A stretch of DNA of 64,000 nt, taken from NCBI GenBank assembly GCA_030828465.1, contig JAURCL010000001.1, positions 1-64,000 of the forward strand. Reading direction: 5' to 3'. The DNA comes from Acidimicrobiales bacterium (GTDB taxonomy: Bacteria > Actinomycetota > Acidimicrobiia > Acidimicrobiales > Ilumatobacteraceae). The notes under the pieces are model-generated. The model made no database searches. It had not been told where the DNA came from and saw only the letters and a list, made by a program, of their open reading frames with translations. Shown here in pieces: positions 8,519-17,401 of the stretch (position 1 is the first letter of the stretch; every line of letters begins with the position of its first letter). The translations under genes were made by a program, and so were the position numbers.

Positions 8519-10357
8519 ATGTCAACCCCCCTCGCTCAACGCGACGATCTCCGCAACCTCGCGATCGTCGCCCACGTCGACCACGGCAAGACGACCCTCG
8601 TCGACGCCATGCTCCGCCAGTCCGGTGCGTTCCGAGCCAACGAATCGGTTGCCGAGCGCGTGATGGATTCGATGGATCTCGAGCGGGAGAAGGGGATCAC
8701 AATCCTCGCCAAGAACACCTCGCTGGTCTGGGAGGGAGTCACGCTCAACATTGTCGACACCCCCGGCCACGCCGACTTCGGTGGTGAGGTGGAGCGCGCC
8801 CTGACCATGGTCGACGGAATCGTGCTGCTCGTGGATGCCGCCGAGGGACCCCTTCCGCAGACGAGGTTCGTCCTCCGTAAGGCCCTAGCCCGCGAGATGC
8901 CGGTGATCCTCGCGGTGAACAAGATCGATCGTCCGGATGCTCGAGTCGCCGAGGTGGTTGACGAGGTCTACGAGCTCTTTATCGACCTCGATGCCTCCGA
9001 CGCCCAACTCGACTTCCCGATCGTCTACTGCGCGGGTCGAGACGGATGGGCCACCCTCGATCCCGCCCAACCGAGCACTGACCTGCGCGCCCTCTTCGAG
9101 ACGGTGCTCGCGAACGTCCCACCGCCGCGTTTCACACCCGGTGCCCCCCTCCAAGCCTGGGTGACCAACCTCGACGCGAATCCGTATCTCGGCCGCTTGG
9201 CGCTCTGCCGGGTGGTTGAGGGGACTCTCGAGAAAGGCCAGCAGGTCGCCTGGTGTCGTGCTGATGGAACGGTGTCGAGGGTGAAGGTCGCGGAGTTGCT
9301 CCTCACCGAACACCTCGAGCGCCGACCGGTCGAGTCAGCCCGGCAGGGAGACTTGGTCGCGGTTGCTGGAATCCCCGAGATCACGATCGGTGAGACCCTC
9401 GCTGATCCTGAGGATCCGAGAGCATTGCCGGTCATCACCGTCGACGAGCCGGCCCTCGCGATGACGATCGGCATCAATACCTCTCCGCTCGCTGGGCGGG
9501 AGGGCTCGAAACTCACGGCTCGTCTCTTGAAAGCCCGCCTCGATGCCGAGCTCGTGGGCAATGTCAGCCTCCGAGTGGGGCCGACCGAGCGTCCCGACGC
9601 CTGGGAGGTGCAGGCGCGCGGTGAACTCCAGCTCGCGGTGCTCGTCGAGACGATGCGGCGAGAGGGTTTCGAACTCACTGTGGGTAAGCCCGAGGTGGTC
9701 ACGCGGATCATCGAGGGTGTCAGGCACGAGCCGGTGGAGGCCGTGACCATCGACGTGCCGGAGGAGCACCTCGGCACGGTCACCCAACTGTTGGCGTCCC
9801 GGCGCGGACGCATGGAGTCGATGGCTAATCACGGACTCGGCTGGGTTCGCCTCGAGTATCTCGTGCCGGCTCGGGGCCTCATCGGGTTCCGGACGGAGTT
9901 CCTCACCGAGACCCGGGGGACTGGCGTCATCAGCCACGTCTATGACCGACATGAGCCGTGGGCGGGCGAGATCCGGGCCCGCGAGCGGGGGTCGCTCGTG
10001 GCCGACCGTACGGGTCCTGCGACTACCTACGCGATGGTCAATCTTCAGGAGCGGTCGACCATGATGGTTGGACCGGGCACGCAGGTCTACTGCGGGATGA
10101 TCGTTGGCGAGAACTCGCGGTCGGGTGACATGGACGTGAACATCTGCCGCGAGAAGAAGCTGACCAACATGCGGGCGTCATCGGCCGATGAGACCGTGAA
10201 GCTCACTCCCTATCGCGTGCTCTCTCTTGAACACGCCCTCGAGTTCATCGATACCGATGAGTGCATCGAGGTCACCCCGTCGAGCATCCGCCTTCGCAAA
10301 CTCCACCTTGATCCTCAGGACCGGATCCGTCATGCGCGCCGGCCGGTTGAGGTCTGA
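8519..10357 (+). CDS. typA: translational GTPase BipA/TypA
   Basis: A 612-residue GTPase of normal BipA length. G1 AHVDHGKTT is at 18-26, MDLEREKGITI is the G2/switch I region, DTPGHADFGGEVER is G3 and NKIDR is G4. The C-terminal half carries GRGELQLAVLVETMRREGFEL, the EF-G-like domain V region and the BipA-specific CTD with INICREKK-like and LTPYRVLSLEHALEFI segments. BipA acts on the ribosome, mainly in 50S assembly and stress adaptation. A TAGCGT hexamer ends nine bases before the ATG. Confidence 0.97.
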   Translation: MSTPLAQRDDLRNLAIVAHVDHGKTTLVDAMLRQSGAFRANESVAERVMDSMDLEREKGITILAKNTSLVWEGVTLNIVDTPGHADFGGEVERALTMVDGIVLLVDAAEGPLPQTRFVLRKALAREMPVILAVNKIDRPDARVAEVVDEVYELFIDLDASDAQLDFPIVYCAGRDGWATLDPAQPSTDLRALFETVLANVPPPRFTPGAPLQAWVTNLDANPYLGRLALCRVVEGTLEKGQQVAWCRADGTVSRVKVAELLLTEHLERRPVESARQGDLVAVAGIPEITIGETLADPEDPRALPVITVDEPALAMTIGINTSPLAGREGSKLTARLLKARLDAELVGNVSLRVGPTERPDAWEVQARGELQLAVLVETMRREGFELTVGKPEVVTRIIEGVRHEPVEAVTIDVPEEHLGTVTQLLASRRGRMESMANHGLGWVRLEYLVPARGLIGFRTEFLTETRGTGVISHVYDRHEPWAGEIRARERGSLVADRTGPATTYAMVNLQERSTMMVGPGTQVYCGMIVGENSRSGDMDVNICREKKLTNMRASSADETVKLTPYRVLSLEHALEFIDTDECIEVTPSSIRLRKLHLDPQDRIRHARRPVEV

Positions 10358-10365
10358 CGGACGCC

Positions 10366-11031
10366 CTAGCCAGCGAAGCTCGGGTCGTCGGGCCGGGCGC
10401 CCTCGAGGAACCCCGGATAGAACTCGTCGAAATCGGAGAGGATCCGGTCGAGGGGCAAGTCATCAAAGCTTCCGTGACTCCGGAGGTACTCCATGTGCCG
10501 CCGTCCTGCTGAGTCATAGGGGTGCATCAGGGCGTCCTGCGTGCCGTCGAAGGAGAGCACCCCGACCCCGAATCGCTCGCACATGTCGAGGTTGAAGGCG
10601 GAGCTGAGCTTGAACCAGCGCCCATCGAGGTGAAGCTCGGCGTATCCGTGCCACATGAAGACGTCGGTGCCCATCGCGGCGTGGAGTCGTTCGCTAGTGA
10701 GGTGATTGCGCACGTCGGCGAATCCGAGGCGCGCTGGGATTCCCGAAGCCCGGGCCGCCGCGCACAGCAGAACGCTCTTCGGCACGCACCAATTCGCCGG
10801 GGCGAGCGCCACTGTGCTCGCCCGGTAGGCCGTTGGGTCACGTGAGCATCGGTACGGGTCGTACCTGATGCCGTCGCGCACCGCGTTGAACAGGAGCACC
10901 GCCGTCTCGGTCGGCGTGCGCGGATCCGTTCCAGTGAGCGCGCGCCCCACGAACTCCGATACCGCCGGATGTCCGTGGTCGATGAACTCGGTCTCGGTGA
11001 GAAGGCTCGGCTCGTCGGCTGGGTCGCTCAT
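10366..11031 (-). CDS. transglutaminase-like cysteine enzyme
   Basis: A 221-residue protein with the transglutaminase core: C82 in NWCVPKSVLLCAAAR and H128 in MWHGYAELHLDGRW. The position of the usual third catalytic residue reads FKLSSAFNLD, with no Asp at the standard place, so the triad is unconventional. The C-terminal part (FDGTQDALMHPYD, RHMEYLRSHG) looks like a conserved extension. Bacterial members are mostly proteases or amidases of unknown substrate. No signal peptide is visible, so it is probably cytoplasmic. TAGTTT ends six bases before the ATG. Confidence 0.8.
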   Translation of the reverse strand: MSDPADEPSLLTETEFIDHGHPAVSEFVGRALTGTDPRTPTETAVLLFNAVRDGIRYDPYRCSRDPTAYRASTVALAPANWCVPKSVLLCAAARASGIPARLGFADVRNHLTSERLHAAMGTDVFMWHGYAELHLDGRWFKLSSAFNLDMCERFGVGVLSFDGTQDALMHPYDSAGRRHMEYLRSHGSFDDLPLDRILSDFDEFYPGFLEGARPDDPSFAG

Positions 11032-11037
11032 GGCCCG

Positions 11038-11107
11038 AAACTAGGCCTCGGATCCGGCGGGGCTTCGACCCGAGAGCAGGCCGCTTCGTTGCTCGGAGTG
11101 GCAGACT
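11038..11107. promoter_or_regulatory. divergent leaderless promoters, transglutaminase-like / larE
   Basis: Minus-strand TAGTTT (11038-11043) and plus-strand CAGACT (11102-11107) each end six bases before their start codons. The intervening 58 bases show no obvious palindrome. Confidence 0.55.
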
Positions 11108-11113
11108 CTCCGG

Positions 11114-11977
11114 ATGAACGCGATCGGCGGCGCGCTCGATCGGCCTCACGGGGCGGTCGACGTGTCGGTCTCGCCCGTCTCCGTCGACGATCTCAACCGG
11201 CTTCGGCGCGTGGTCGCCGAACTCGACTCCGTGGTCGTCGCCTTCAGCGGAGGAGCCGATTCGGCGCTTCTCGCGGCGGTGTGCCACCAGGTGCTCGGCG
11301 AACGGGCGCTCGCGGTGACGGCCGTGTCGCCGTCGCTCGCGGCCGCCGAACTGGCTGACTGCGAGCGCTTGACCGGTGAGTGGGGCATGGGGTGGGAGAC
11401 GGTCCGCACCGACGAGATGGAGTCGGCCGCCTACCGTCGAAACGATCCCGACCGATGCTTCCACTGCAAGTCCGCCCTCATGGATGCGGTCGCGCCTCTA
11501 GCTGAGTCACTCGGAGCGGTGGTAGCGCTCGGGGTGAACATCGATGACCTCGCCGACCACCGGCCGGGCCAGCAGGCCGCTCGCGAACGGGGGGCCGTGT
11601 TCCCCCTCGTCGAAGCTGGTCTGACCAAGGACCAGGTGCGCGACTGCTCGCGGCTGCTCGGTCTCTCCACCTGGGACAAGCCAGCGGCTGCCTGTCTCGC
11701 GAGTCGGGTTCCGCACGGCACCGAGGTGTCGGTCGAGTTGCTGTCGCGGATCGAACGCGCCGAGGCGGCGCTCACGGAACTGGGTGCATCCGACCTCCGC
11801 GTCCGCCACCACGACGACGTCGCCCGGATCGAGGTTCCCTCCGCAGCGTTTGATCGCGTGGTCGCCGACCGTGAACGCATAGTGGCCGCGCTCCGGGCCC
11901 TCGGATACCGCTACATCACCCTCGACCTCGAAGGATTCCGTTCGGGGAGCATGAATCCGCCGGGGTCCCACGGGTGA
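11114..11977 (+). CDS. larE: LarE-family ATP-dependent sulfur transferase (nickel-pincer cofactor biosynthesis)
   Basis: A 287-residue PP-loop ATPase. The pyrophosphate loop AFSGGADS ends at residue 50. The LarE-type pair C115-x2-C118 (CFHCKSAL) and a KPAAACLASRVPHG segment with C194 follow; the latter is the usual site of the sacrificial cysteine. LarE adenylates the pyridine-dicarboxylate precursor and inserts sulfur during synthesis of the nickel-pincer nucleotide used by lactate racemase. LarB and LarC are not in the window. Its stop overlaps the GTG of the next acyltransferase gene. A LarA-family gene lies at 32270-33856. Confidence 0.88.
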   Translation: MNAIGGALDRPHGAVDVSVSPVSVDDLNRLRRVVAELDSVVVAFSGGADSALLAAVCHQVLGERALAVTAVSPSLAAAELADCERLTGEWGMGWETVRTDEMESAAYRRNDPDRCFHCKSALMDAVAPLAESLGAVVALGVNIDDLADHRPGQQAARERGAVFPLVEAGLTKDQVRDCSRLLGLSTWDKPAAACLASRVPHGTEVSVELLSRIERAEAALTELGASDLRVRHHDDVARIEVPSAAFDRVVADRERIVAALRALGYRYITLDLEGFRSGSMNPPGSHG

Positions 11978-12984
11978 CCGTCGATCACCGTTCGCGTCGC
12001 GCGCGTCTGCGACGCCGTTCGATTTCGATCACCGGGCTTGTGGTCATGACGGTCGTCTCCACGACCCTCGCGCCGTTCTCCGTTCCGGCACTCGCCGTCG
12101 TCGACGCGGTGAGGGGTCGTCGCCGTCTTCCTCTCGCCAGGCTGATTCTCTTCGGCATCTGGTGGTGTTGGATCGAGGTAATCGGTCTCGTCTCGGCCCT
12201 CGGGATGTGGGTGGCGGGTCGAGCTCGAGACGGCGACCTCCACTACCGGCTCATGTCTTGGTGGGCGGGGGCGTTGATGTGGGGCATGGGGACCGCCCTC
12301 GGACGGCGCCCCCAGTTGCAGGGTCTCGAACATCTGGCGACCGGCCGCGCGATCGTGTTGTCGAGGCACGCGAGCCTCGCCGACTCGTTGTTGTCGGCCT
12401 GGTCGATCGCAACCACGGCACGACTCCGTCCGAGATACGTGTTGAAGCGGGAATTGCTGTGGGATCCCTGCCTCGATGTGGTCGGGTTGCGAATTCCCAA
12501 TCACTTCCTGGCGCGGGCGGTCGACGACAACGCGGCTGAGCTGGAGGCGCTGCGTGAGCTGGCGAGGGACCTCGGTGAGCGCGATGTGGTGGTCATCTTC
12601 GCCGAGGGCACCAGGGCGAACCCCGTGAAACGAGCGCGGGCGCTGGAACGGATCGCGGAGCGCTCACCGGAGCGAGCCGCGCGCATGTCCGAACTGCGAC
12701 ACCTGCTGCCACCGCGGCCCGCGGGGAGTGTGGCGCTCGTAGAGGCCGACCCCGAGAACGATCTTGTGAGCGCATGGCACGTGGGTTTCGAGGGCATGGA
12801 CACCTTCGGTGGAATTATCTCGTCGCTCACATCCGGCGTCCCCGCGTTCCGATTCGTCGTCACCCGCCACGATCGGGAGTCGGTGCCGACCGGACCCGGG
12901 TTCGCCGACTGGCTTGACGCTCGTTGGCTGGAGATGGACTCCGAGGTCGACCGTGCGCTACGACAGGAGAATGACAGTGCTTGA
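11974..12984 (+). CDS. PlsC-type lysophospholipid acyltransferase (membrane)
   Basis: A 336-residue protein with N-terminal hydrophobic segments (about 15-40 and 50-75). The acyltransferase box I is SRHASLADSLL (HX4D), and FAEGTRANP is box III. The long insert and C-terminal tail resemble the YihG-like branch. It should acylate a glycerophospholipid or related acceptor at the membrane. The GTG start overlaps the larE stop by four bases, so translation is coupled to larE. This is an unexpected partner for a cofactor-biosynthesis gene and parallels the acyltransferase in the LarA operon. Confidence 0.85.
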   Translation: MTVDHRSRRARLRRRSISITGLVVMTVVSTTLAPFSVPALAVVDAVRGRRRLPLARLILFGIWWCWIEVIGLVSALGMWVAGRARDGDLHYRLMSWWAGALMWGMGTALGRRPQLQGLEHLATGRAIVLSRHASLADSLLSAWSIATTARLRPRYVLKRELLWDPCLDVVGLRIPNHFLARAVDDNAAELEALRELARDLGERDVVVIFAEGTRANPVKRARALERIAERSPERAARMSELRHLLPPRPAGSVALVEADPENDLVSAWHVGFEGMDTFGGIISSLTSGVPAFRFVVTRHDRESVPTGPGFADWLDARWLEMDSEVDRALRQENDSA

Positions 12985-13804
12985 ACCTCTGCTCGCGTTT
13001 GACTCGTTGATCGCCCTCTCGACCGGGGGAGCGCTCGGAGGCGCAGCGGTCGCGATCGCTGCCCTCATGGTGGGCACTTGGCTGGTCAGCCTCGTTCTCC
13101 GGAACGCGTCGATTGTCGACATCACGTGGGGTCTCGGATTCGTGGTGGTCGCCTGGGTCAGCGCCGTGCGCGCCGATGAGGCGGCGGGCTCGGCATCGCT
13201 CATGGTGGCGATGATCACCCTGTGGGGGCTGCGGCTCGGCGTGTACCTGTTCTGGCGCAATCACGGCAAGGGGGAGGACTACCGCTACGTCGCGATGCGA
13301 CGCCATTGGGGACCGCGATTCTGGATCATCAGCCTCGCGACGGTGTTCGGGCTCCAGGGAGCTCTGATGTGGGTCGTCTCGCTGCCGGTGCAGGTGTCCC
13401 ATGTCGGCGAGGGTGGGAGCGGCGCTGCCTCCTCGGCGCTCGTCGTCGTTGGCCTCGCGATCTATCTGCTCGGCCTTGGGTTCGAGGTGATCGGCGACCT
13501 GCAACTCGCCCGCTTCAAAGCGGATCCGACCAATGCGGGAAAGGTGATGCGCACTGGACTCTGGAGGTACACCCGTCATCCGAACTACTTCGGAGACGCC
13601 TGCGTCTGGTGGGGAATCGGTGTGGTTGCGCTGTCGGTCTCGGGTACCTGGTGGTCACTCGTGGGCCCCTTGGTGATGAATGTCCTGTTGCTTCGCGTCT
13701 CGGGCGTCGCCCTGCTTGAACGCTCGCTCCGCAAGCGCAAGCCCGACTACGAGGAATATGTGCGCACAACGAGCGCTTTCGTTCCTCGGCCGCCGCGCAG
13801 CTGA
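12971..13804 (+). CDS. DUF1295 membrane protein (steroid 5-alpha-reductase-like)
   Basis: About 277 residues with six or so hydrophobic segments and the DUF1295 signature VMRTGLWRYTRHPNYFGDACVWWGIG. The fold is related to isoprenylcysteine methyltransferases and steroid reductases; the substrate is unknown. It overlaps the end of the upstream acyltransferase gene by 14 bases. An AGGAGA at 12964-12969 sits too close to the ATG at 12971 but is well spaced for the GTG two codons later (12977), so that GTG may be the true start. It is the third gene of the larE unit. Confidence 0.85.
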   Translation: MTVLEPLLAFDSLIALSTGGALGGAAVAIAALMVGTWLVSLVLRNASIVDITWGLGFVVVAWVSAVRADEAAGSASLMVAMITLWGLRLGVYLFWRNHGKGEDYRYVAMRRHWGPRFWIISLATVFGLQGALMWVVSLPVQVSHVGEGGSGAASSALVVVGLAIYLLGLGFEVIGDLQLARFKADPTNAGKVMRTGLWRYTRHPNYFGDACVWWGIGVVALSVSGTWWSLVGPLVMNVLLLRVSGVALLERSLRKRKPDYEEYVRTTSAFVPRPPRS

Positions 13805-13849
13805 ACTCCGGTCAGGCTCCGGTCTCGCGGACCTCTTAGAGTCGACGGC

Positions 13850-14896
13850 ATGAAGCTGTCGATGATGATCAACTACTCGGGTGATTTCCACGCTGACGTG
13901 AAGCAGGTGCAGGCTCTCGAGTCGGCCGGCCTCGATCTCGTGTGGGTCCCCGAGGCTTACAGCTTCGATGCGGTGAGCCTGATGGGCTATCTCGCGGCGA
14001 GCACGTCGACGATCGGGATCGGTGCCGGGATCCTCAACGTCTACTCCCGAACCGCCAGTTGCATCGCCCAGACCGCGGCCGGTCTCGACTTCGTGAGTGG
14101 AGGGCGCTTCACACTCGGTCTTGGAGCCTCAGGTCCGCAGGTGGTGGAGGGCTTCCATGGGGTGCCTTACGAGAAGCCAATGCCTCGTATTCGCGACTAC
14201 ATCGAGGTCTGTCGGATGGTGTGGCGCCGCGAACGGGTCGAGTTCGAAGGCGACGTGTTGACCGTTCCGCTTCCAGCCGGCGAGGGAACCGGACTCGGCA
14301 AGCCGCTCAAGTTGATCAATCACCCGGTGCGCGAGGACATCCCGATCTACTGGGCGTCGCTGATGGGCCTGTCGGTGAAGGCGACGGCGAAACTCGCCGA
14401 TGGGTGGCTGCCGATCTTCTTCGACCCTGAGCGGTTCGACTCGGTCTGGGGTGATGATCTGCGCGCCGGACTCGCCGAGCGCGAGCCGGGCCTCGGCCCG
14501 CTCGAGATCTCCGCCGGTGGGATGGTGGCGATCGGGGATGAGTACGCCGATTCAGGCGCCGACGGCATCCTCGACTTCGCGCGACCGAGCGTCGCGCTCT
14601 ACGTGGGTGGAATGGGTGCCCGCGACAAGAACTTCTACAACACGATCTGCCAGCGCTACGGCTACGTCGATGAGGCGAAGGAGATCCAGGACCTCTACCT
14701 CGGCGGTAACAAGGCAGAGGCCGCTGCCGCGGTGCCGCGGGAGATGCTCGTCGGCACCAACCTCGTCGGACCAGCGGGATTCGTGAAGGAGCGGATCGCG
14801 GCGTACCGCGAGGCGGGTGTCACCCATCTCCAGGTGATGCCGATCGGGCCCGACCCGGTCGCGATCATCGAGCAGCTCCGCGGGCTCATCGACTGA
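13850..14896 (+). CDS. LLM-class F420-dependent oxidoreductase
   Basis: A 348-residue luciferase-like TIM-barrel protein. It shows LDLVWVPEAYSFDAVS near the N-terminus, then GGRFTLGLGASGPQVVEG. In actinobacteria this branch uses coenzyme F420 as hydride carrier. The substrate is not predictable. A TAGAGT hexamer ends seven bases before the ATG, giving it its own probable leaderless promoter after the larE unit. It is similar to the protein at 42106-43149, which has the same GASGPQVVEG motif. F420 reduction in the cell could be served by the reductase at 58984-59673. Confidence 0.9.
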   Translation: MKLSMMINYSGDFHADVKQVQALESAGLDLVWVPEAYSFDAVSLMGYLAASTSTIGIGAGILNVYSRTASCIAQTAAGLDFVSGGRFTLGLGASGPQVVEGFHGVPYEKPMPRIRDYIEVCRMVWRRERVEFEGDVLTVPLPAGEGTGLGKPLKLINHPVREDIPIYWASLMGLSVKATAKLADGWLPIFFDPERFDSVWGDDLRAGLAEREPGLGPLEISAGGMVAIGDEYADSGADGILDFARPSVALYVGGMGARDKNFYNTICQRYGYVDEAKEIQDLYLGGNKAEAAAAVPREMLVGTNLVGPAGFVKERIAAYREAGVTHLQVMPIGPDPVAIIEQLRGLID

Positions 14897-14905
14897 GTCG
14901 GTCGA

Positions 14906-16012
14906 TCAGCGGGGCTCGCGGGGGAGTCCGAGGACGCGCTCGCCGAGAATGTTCCTCATCACGTCGCTGGTGCCGCCCATGATGGTGTAGCCGGGTGCGT
15001 AGACCACGCCGCGTGTGACGTCGTCCCAGAGCATCGTCTCGGCGCCGAAGACCGATGCGACGAACTCCGCGACTCGCCATTCGTGCTCGGTGCAGAAGCA
15101 CTTGGTGGCCGCGGAGAATCCCGGAGGGGCCTGACCGAGCACCTCCCGGGTCACGAGGATCCTTCCGATGCGATAGTCGCTCTCGAGGCGCGCGATGCGT
15201 TGACGCATCACCGGATTCTCGCGATCGGCTCGGGCGAGGGCGAGCTCATAGATCGCGCGGTTGGATACCAGCCGGTCGATACCTCCTCGCTCGTGTTCGA
15301 GTTGGCGCATGGTCTGCTTGAAGGCGTTGCCCTCGACACCGACCAAGTTGGCGGCGGGCACGCGCACGTCGGTGTAGAAGACCTCCGCGAAGTGCCGGTT
15401 GGTGGTCATGTCCTTGATGGGGCGAACCTCGATACCGGGCGTGTCCATCGGCACGATGATCTCGCTGATCCCGCGGTGCGGTGGCCCATCGGAGGATGTC
15501 CGACAGATCAGGTAGCAGTAGTCGGCGACCGCCCCGAAGCTGGTCCAGATCTTCTGCCCGTTGATGACGTAGTCGTCGCCGTCGAGGACCGCGCTCGTCT
15601 TCAGCGAAGCGAGGTCGCTGCCGGCGTTCGGCTCAGACATGCCGATGCACCAGGTCGTCTCCCCGGAGAGGATCCCGGGCAGGAACTCCTGTTGTTGGTC
15701 GGGACGTCCGTGGGTGATCAGAGCGGGACCCATCTGCCGGTCAGCGAACCACATCGCGGCGATCGGGGCGCCTGCGGCGATCAACTCCTCACCGATGATG
15801 AGGCGATCGATCGCGGGGCGACCGCCTCCGCCGAACTCCTCGGGCCAAGTCAGGCCGATCCACCCGAGCTCACCCATCGTGCGGGCGAACTCTTTCGAGT
15901 ACCCGTTGATCCACGAGTCGAGATGCCAGCCGTGCTCAGCTACGGCCGCGGCTGCGATCGCGCGTGCCTGTTCCCTCAGCCTGTCTTGCTCGGGGGTCCA
16001 GGCGAAGTCCAC
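14906..16012 (-). CDS. acyl-CoA dehydrogenase (FadE-like)
   Basis: A 368-residue dehydrogenase with the usual three domains: MDFAWTPEQDRLREQ helices, the flavin/substrate segment MSEPNAGSDLASLKT and NGQKIWTSFG, and a C-terminal helical domain ending IMGGTSDVMRNILGERVLGLPRE. The position matching the catalytic Glu of medium-chain dehydrogenase is Gly in IMGGTSD, as in many actinobacterial FadE proteins, so the base must lie elsewhere or in a partner subunit. The GTG start lies three bases after the citrate synthase stop, so the two are cotranscribed. Substrate unknown. Confidence 0.92.
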   Translation of the reverse strand: MDFAWTPEQDRLREQARAIAAAAVAEHGWHLDSWINGYSKEFARTMGELGWIGLTWPEEFGGGGRPAIDRLIIGEELIAAGAPIAAMWFADRQMGPALITHGRPDQQQEFLPGILSGETTWCIGMSEPNAGSDLASLKTSAVLDGDDYVINGQKIWTSFGAVADYCYLICRTSSDGPPHRGISEIIVPMDTPGIEVRPIKDMTTNRHFAEVFYTDVRVPAANLVGVEGNAFKQTMRQLEHERGGIDRLVSNRAIYELALARADRENPVMRQRIARLESDYRIGRILVTREVLGQAPPGFSAATKCFCTEHEWRVAEFVASVFGAETMLWDDVTRGVVYAPGYTIMGGTSDVMRNILGERVLGLPREPR

Positions 16013-16015
16013 GGC

Positions 16016-17287
16016 TCAGGAGCGAGCTGAGATCGGGGTGTAGTCGCGCTCCTCCGGCCCGACATACCACTGCCTCGGTCGAGAGATCCGCTGGTCTCCG
16101 TCGGCGAGCAGTTCCTGCCAGTGGGCGAGCCAGCCAACGGTGCGGGGGATCGCGAACAGCACCGTGAACATGTCAACCGGGAAATTCATGGCCTGGTAGA
16201 TGAGGCCGGAGTAGAAGTCGACGTTCGGATAGAGCTTGCGGTCGACGAAGTACGGGTCGGCGAGCGCGACCTCTTCCAACTTCAACGCGATGTCGAGGAG
16301 CGGGTTCTTGCCCGTGACCTCGAAAACGTCGTAGGCGGTCTTTTTGATGATGGTGGCTCGGGGATCGTAGTTCTTATAGACGCGGTGTCCGAAGCCCATG
16401 AGCCGGCCCTCGCCGGCCTTCACCGAATCGATGAACGCTGGAACCTGATCGATCGAGCCGATCTCGTTCAGCATCCGCACGACCGCCTCGTTGGCTCCGC
16501 CGTGAAGGGGACCGTAGAGCGCACTTGCCGCCGCCGCCGCCGAGGAGTACGGGTCGGCGTGGCTGGACCCGACGACGCGCATGGCCGTCGTTCCACAGTT
16601 CTGCTCATGGTCGGCGTGGAGGATGAAGAGGATGTCCATCGCTCGCTCGAGTACCGGATCCACGTGGTAGTCGTCTCCGACCTTCCACATCATCGAGAGG
16701 AAGTTGGCCGGGAACGAGAGATCGTTGTCGGGGTAGTTGAAGGGAAGTCCGACCGAGAAGCGGTAGCACATGGCCGCGATCGTCGGGGTCTTGGCGATGA
16801 GGCGGAGCACCTGCTTGCGGCACGACTCCTCGTCGTGAATCTCCTTGGCCCCGTCGTAGAACGTGCCGAGGGCGGCCACCGCCGAAACGAACATGCCCAT
16901 CGGGTGCGCGTCGTAATGGAAGCCGTCGACGAAGCGCTTGCGCATGTTCTCGTGGATGAACGTGTGATGGGTGACGTCGTGGGTCCACGTGGAGAGCTGC
17001 TCGCTGGTCGGCAGATCACCGTGTAGGAGGAGGTAAGCGACCTCAAGGAACGAGGAGTGTTCCGCGAGTTGCTCGATCGGGTAGCCGCGGTAGCGGAGGA
17101 TTCCGGCGCCGCCGTCGAGATAGGTGATGGATGATCGGCACGAGGCCGTCTGCATGTAGGCCGGGTCGTAGACGAACAACGAAGGGTCGAGTTCGCGGAT
17201 GGCGCTGGCGGGGAACACACCTCCCTCGATCGGCACGGTCACGGTCTTGCCGCTGCGGTCGTCGGTGATGGTGATGGTCTCTGGCAC
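16016..17287 (-). CDS. gltA: citrate synthase
   Basis: A 423-residue type II-like citrate synthase. It has SSITYLDGGAGILRYRGYPIEQLAE near the start (YRGYPI is the diagnostic core), the catalytic His of LHGGANEAVVRML, and GFGHRVYKNYDPRA with the second His and the Asp region. It condenses acetyl-CoA and oxaloacetate at the entry of the TCA cycle. The GTG at 17287 is chosen because AAGGAAG lies about seven bases upstream and the promoter -10 lies at 17338-17343. This is one of the few leadered genes in the window. The downstream acyl-CoA dehydrogenase shares the transcript. Confidence 0.96.
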   Translation of the reverse strand: MPETITITDDRSGKTVTVPIEGGVFPASAIRELDPSLFVYDPAYMQTASCRSSITYLDGGAGILRYRGYPIEQLAEHSSFLEVAYLLLHGDLPTSEQLSTWTHDVTHHTFIHENMRKRFVDGFHYDAHPMGMFVSAVAALGTFYDGAKEIHDEESCRKQVLRLIAKTPTIAAMCYRFSVGLPFNYPDNDLSFPANFLSMMWKVGDDYHVDPVLERAMDILFILHADHEQNCGTTAMRVVGSSHADPYSSAAAAASALYGPLHGGANEAVVRMLNEIGSIDQVPAFIDSVKAGEGRLMGFGHRVYKNYDPRATIIKKTAYDVFEVTGKNPLLDIALKLEEVALADPYFVDRKLYPNVDFYSGLIYQAMNFPVDMFTVLFAIPRTVGWLAHWQELLADGDQRISRPRQWYVGPEERDYTPISARS

Positions 17288-17337
17288 GGGGGCTTCCTTG
17301 GTGTCGAGGGGGCGCAGGGCTTTCTCCCCGCATCGCA

Positions 17338-17343
17338 AACCTA
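17338..17343 (-). promoter_or_regulatory. -10 element of citrate synthase with a 5' leader
   Basis: TAGGTT on the minus strand predicts transcription from about 17331, giving a leader near 44 bases that contains AAGGAAG at 17295-17301 before the GTG start. The contrast with neighbouring leaderless genes is clear. Confidence 0.5.
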
Positions 17344-17401
17344 GTGCCGGGCCTGTTGGCGCTCCAACGGGGACCGAGGACGTTCCGAGGGTCTCCGTGC
17401 G

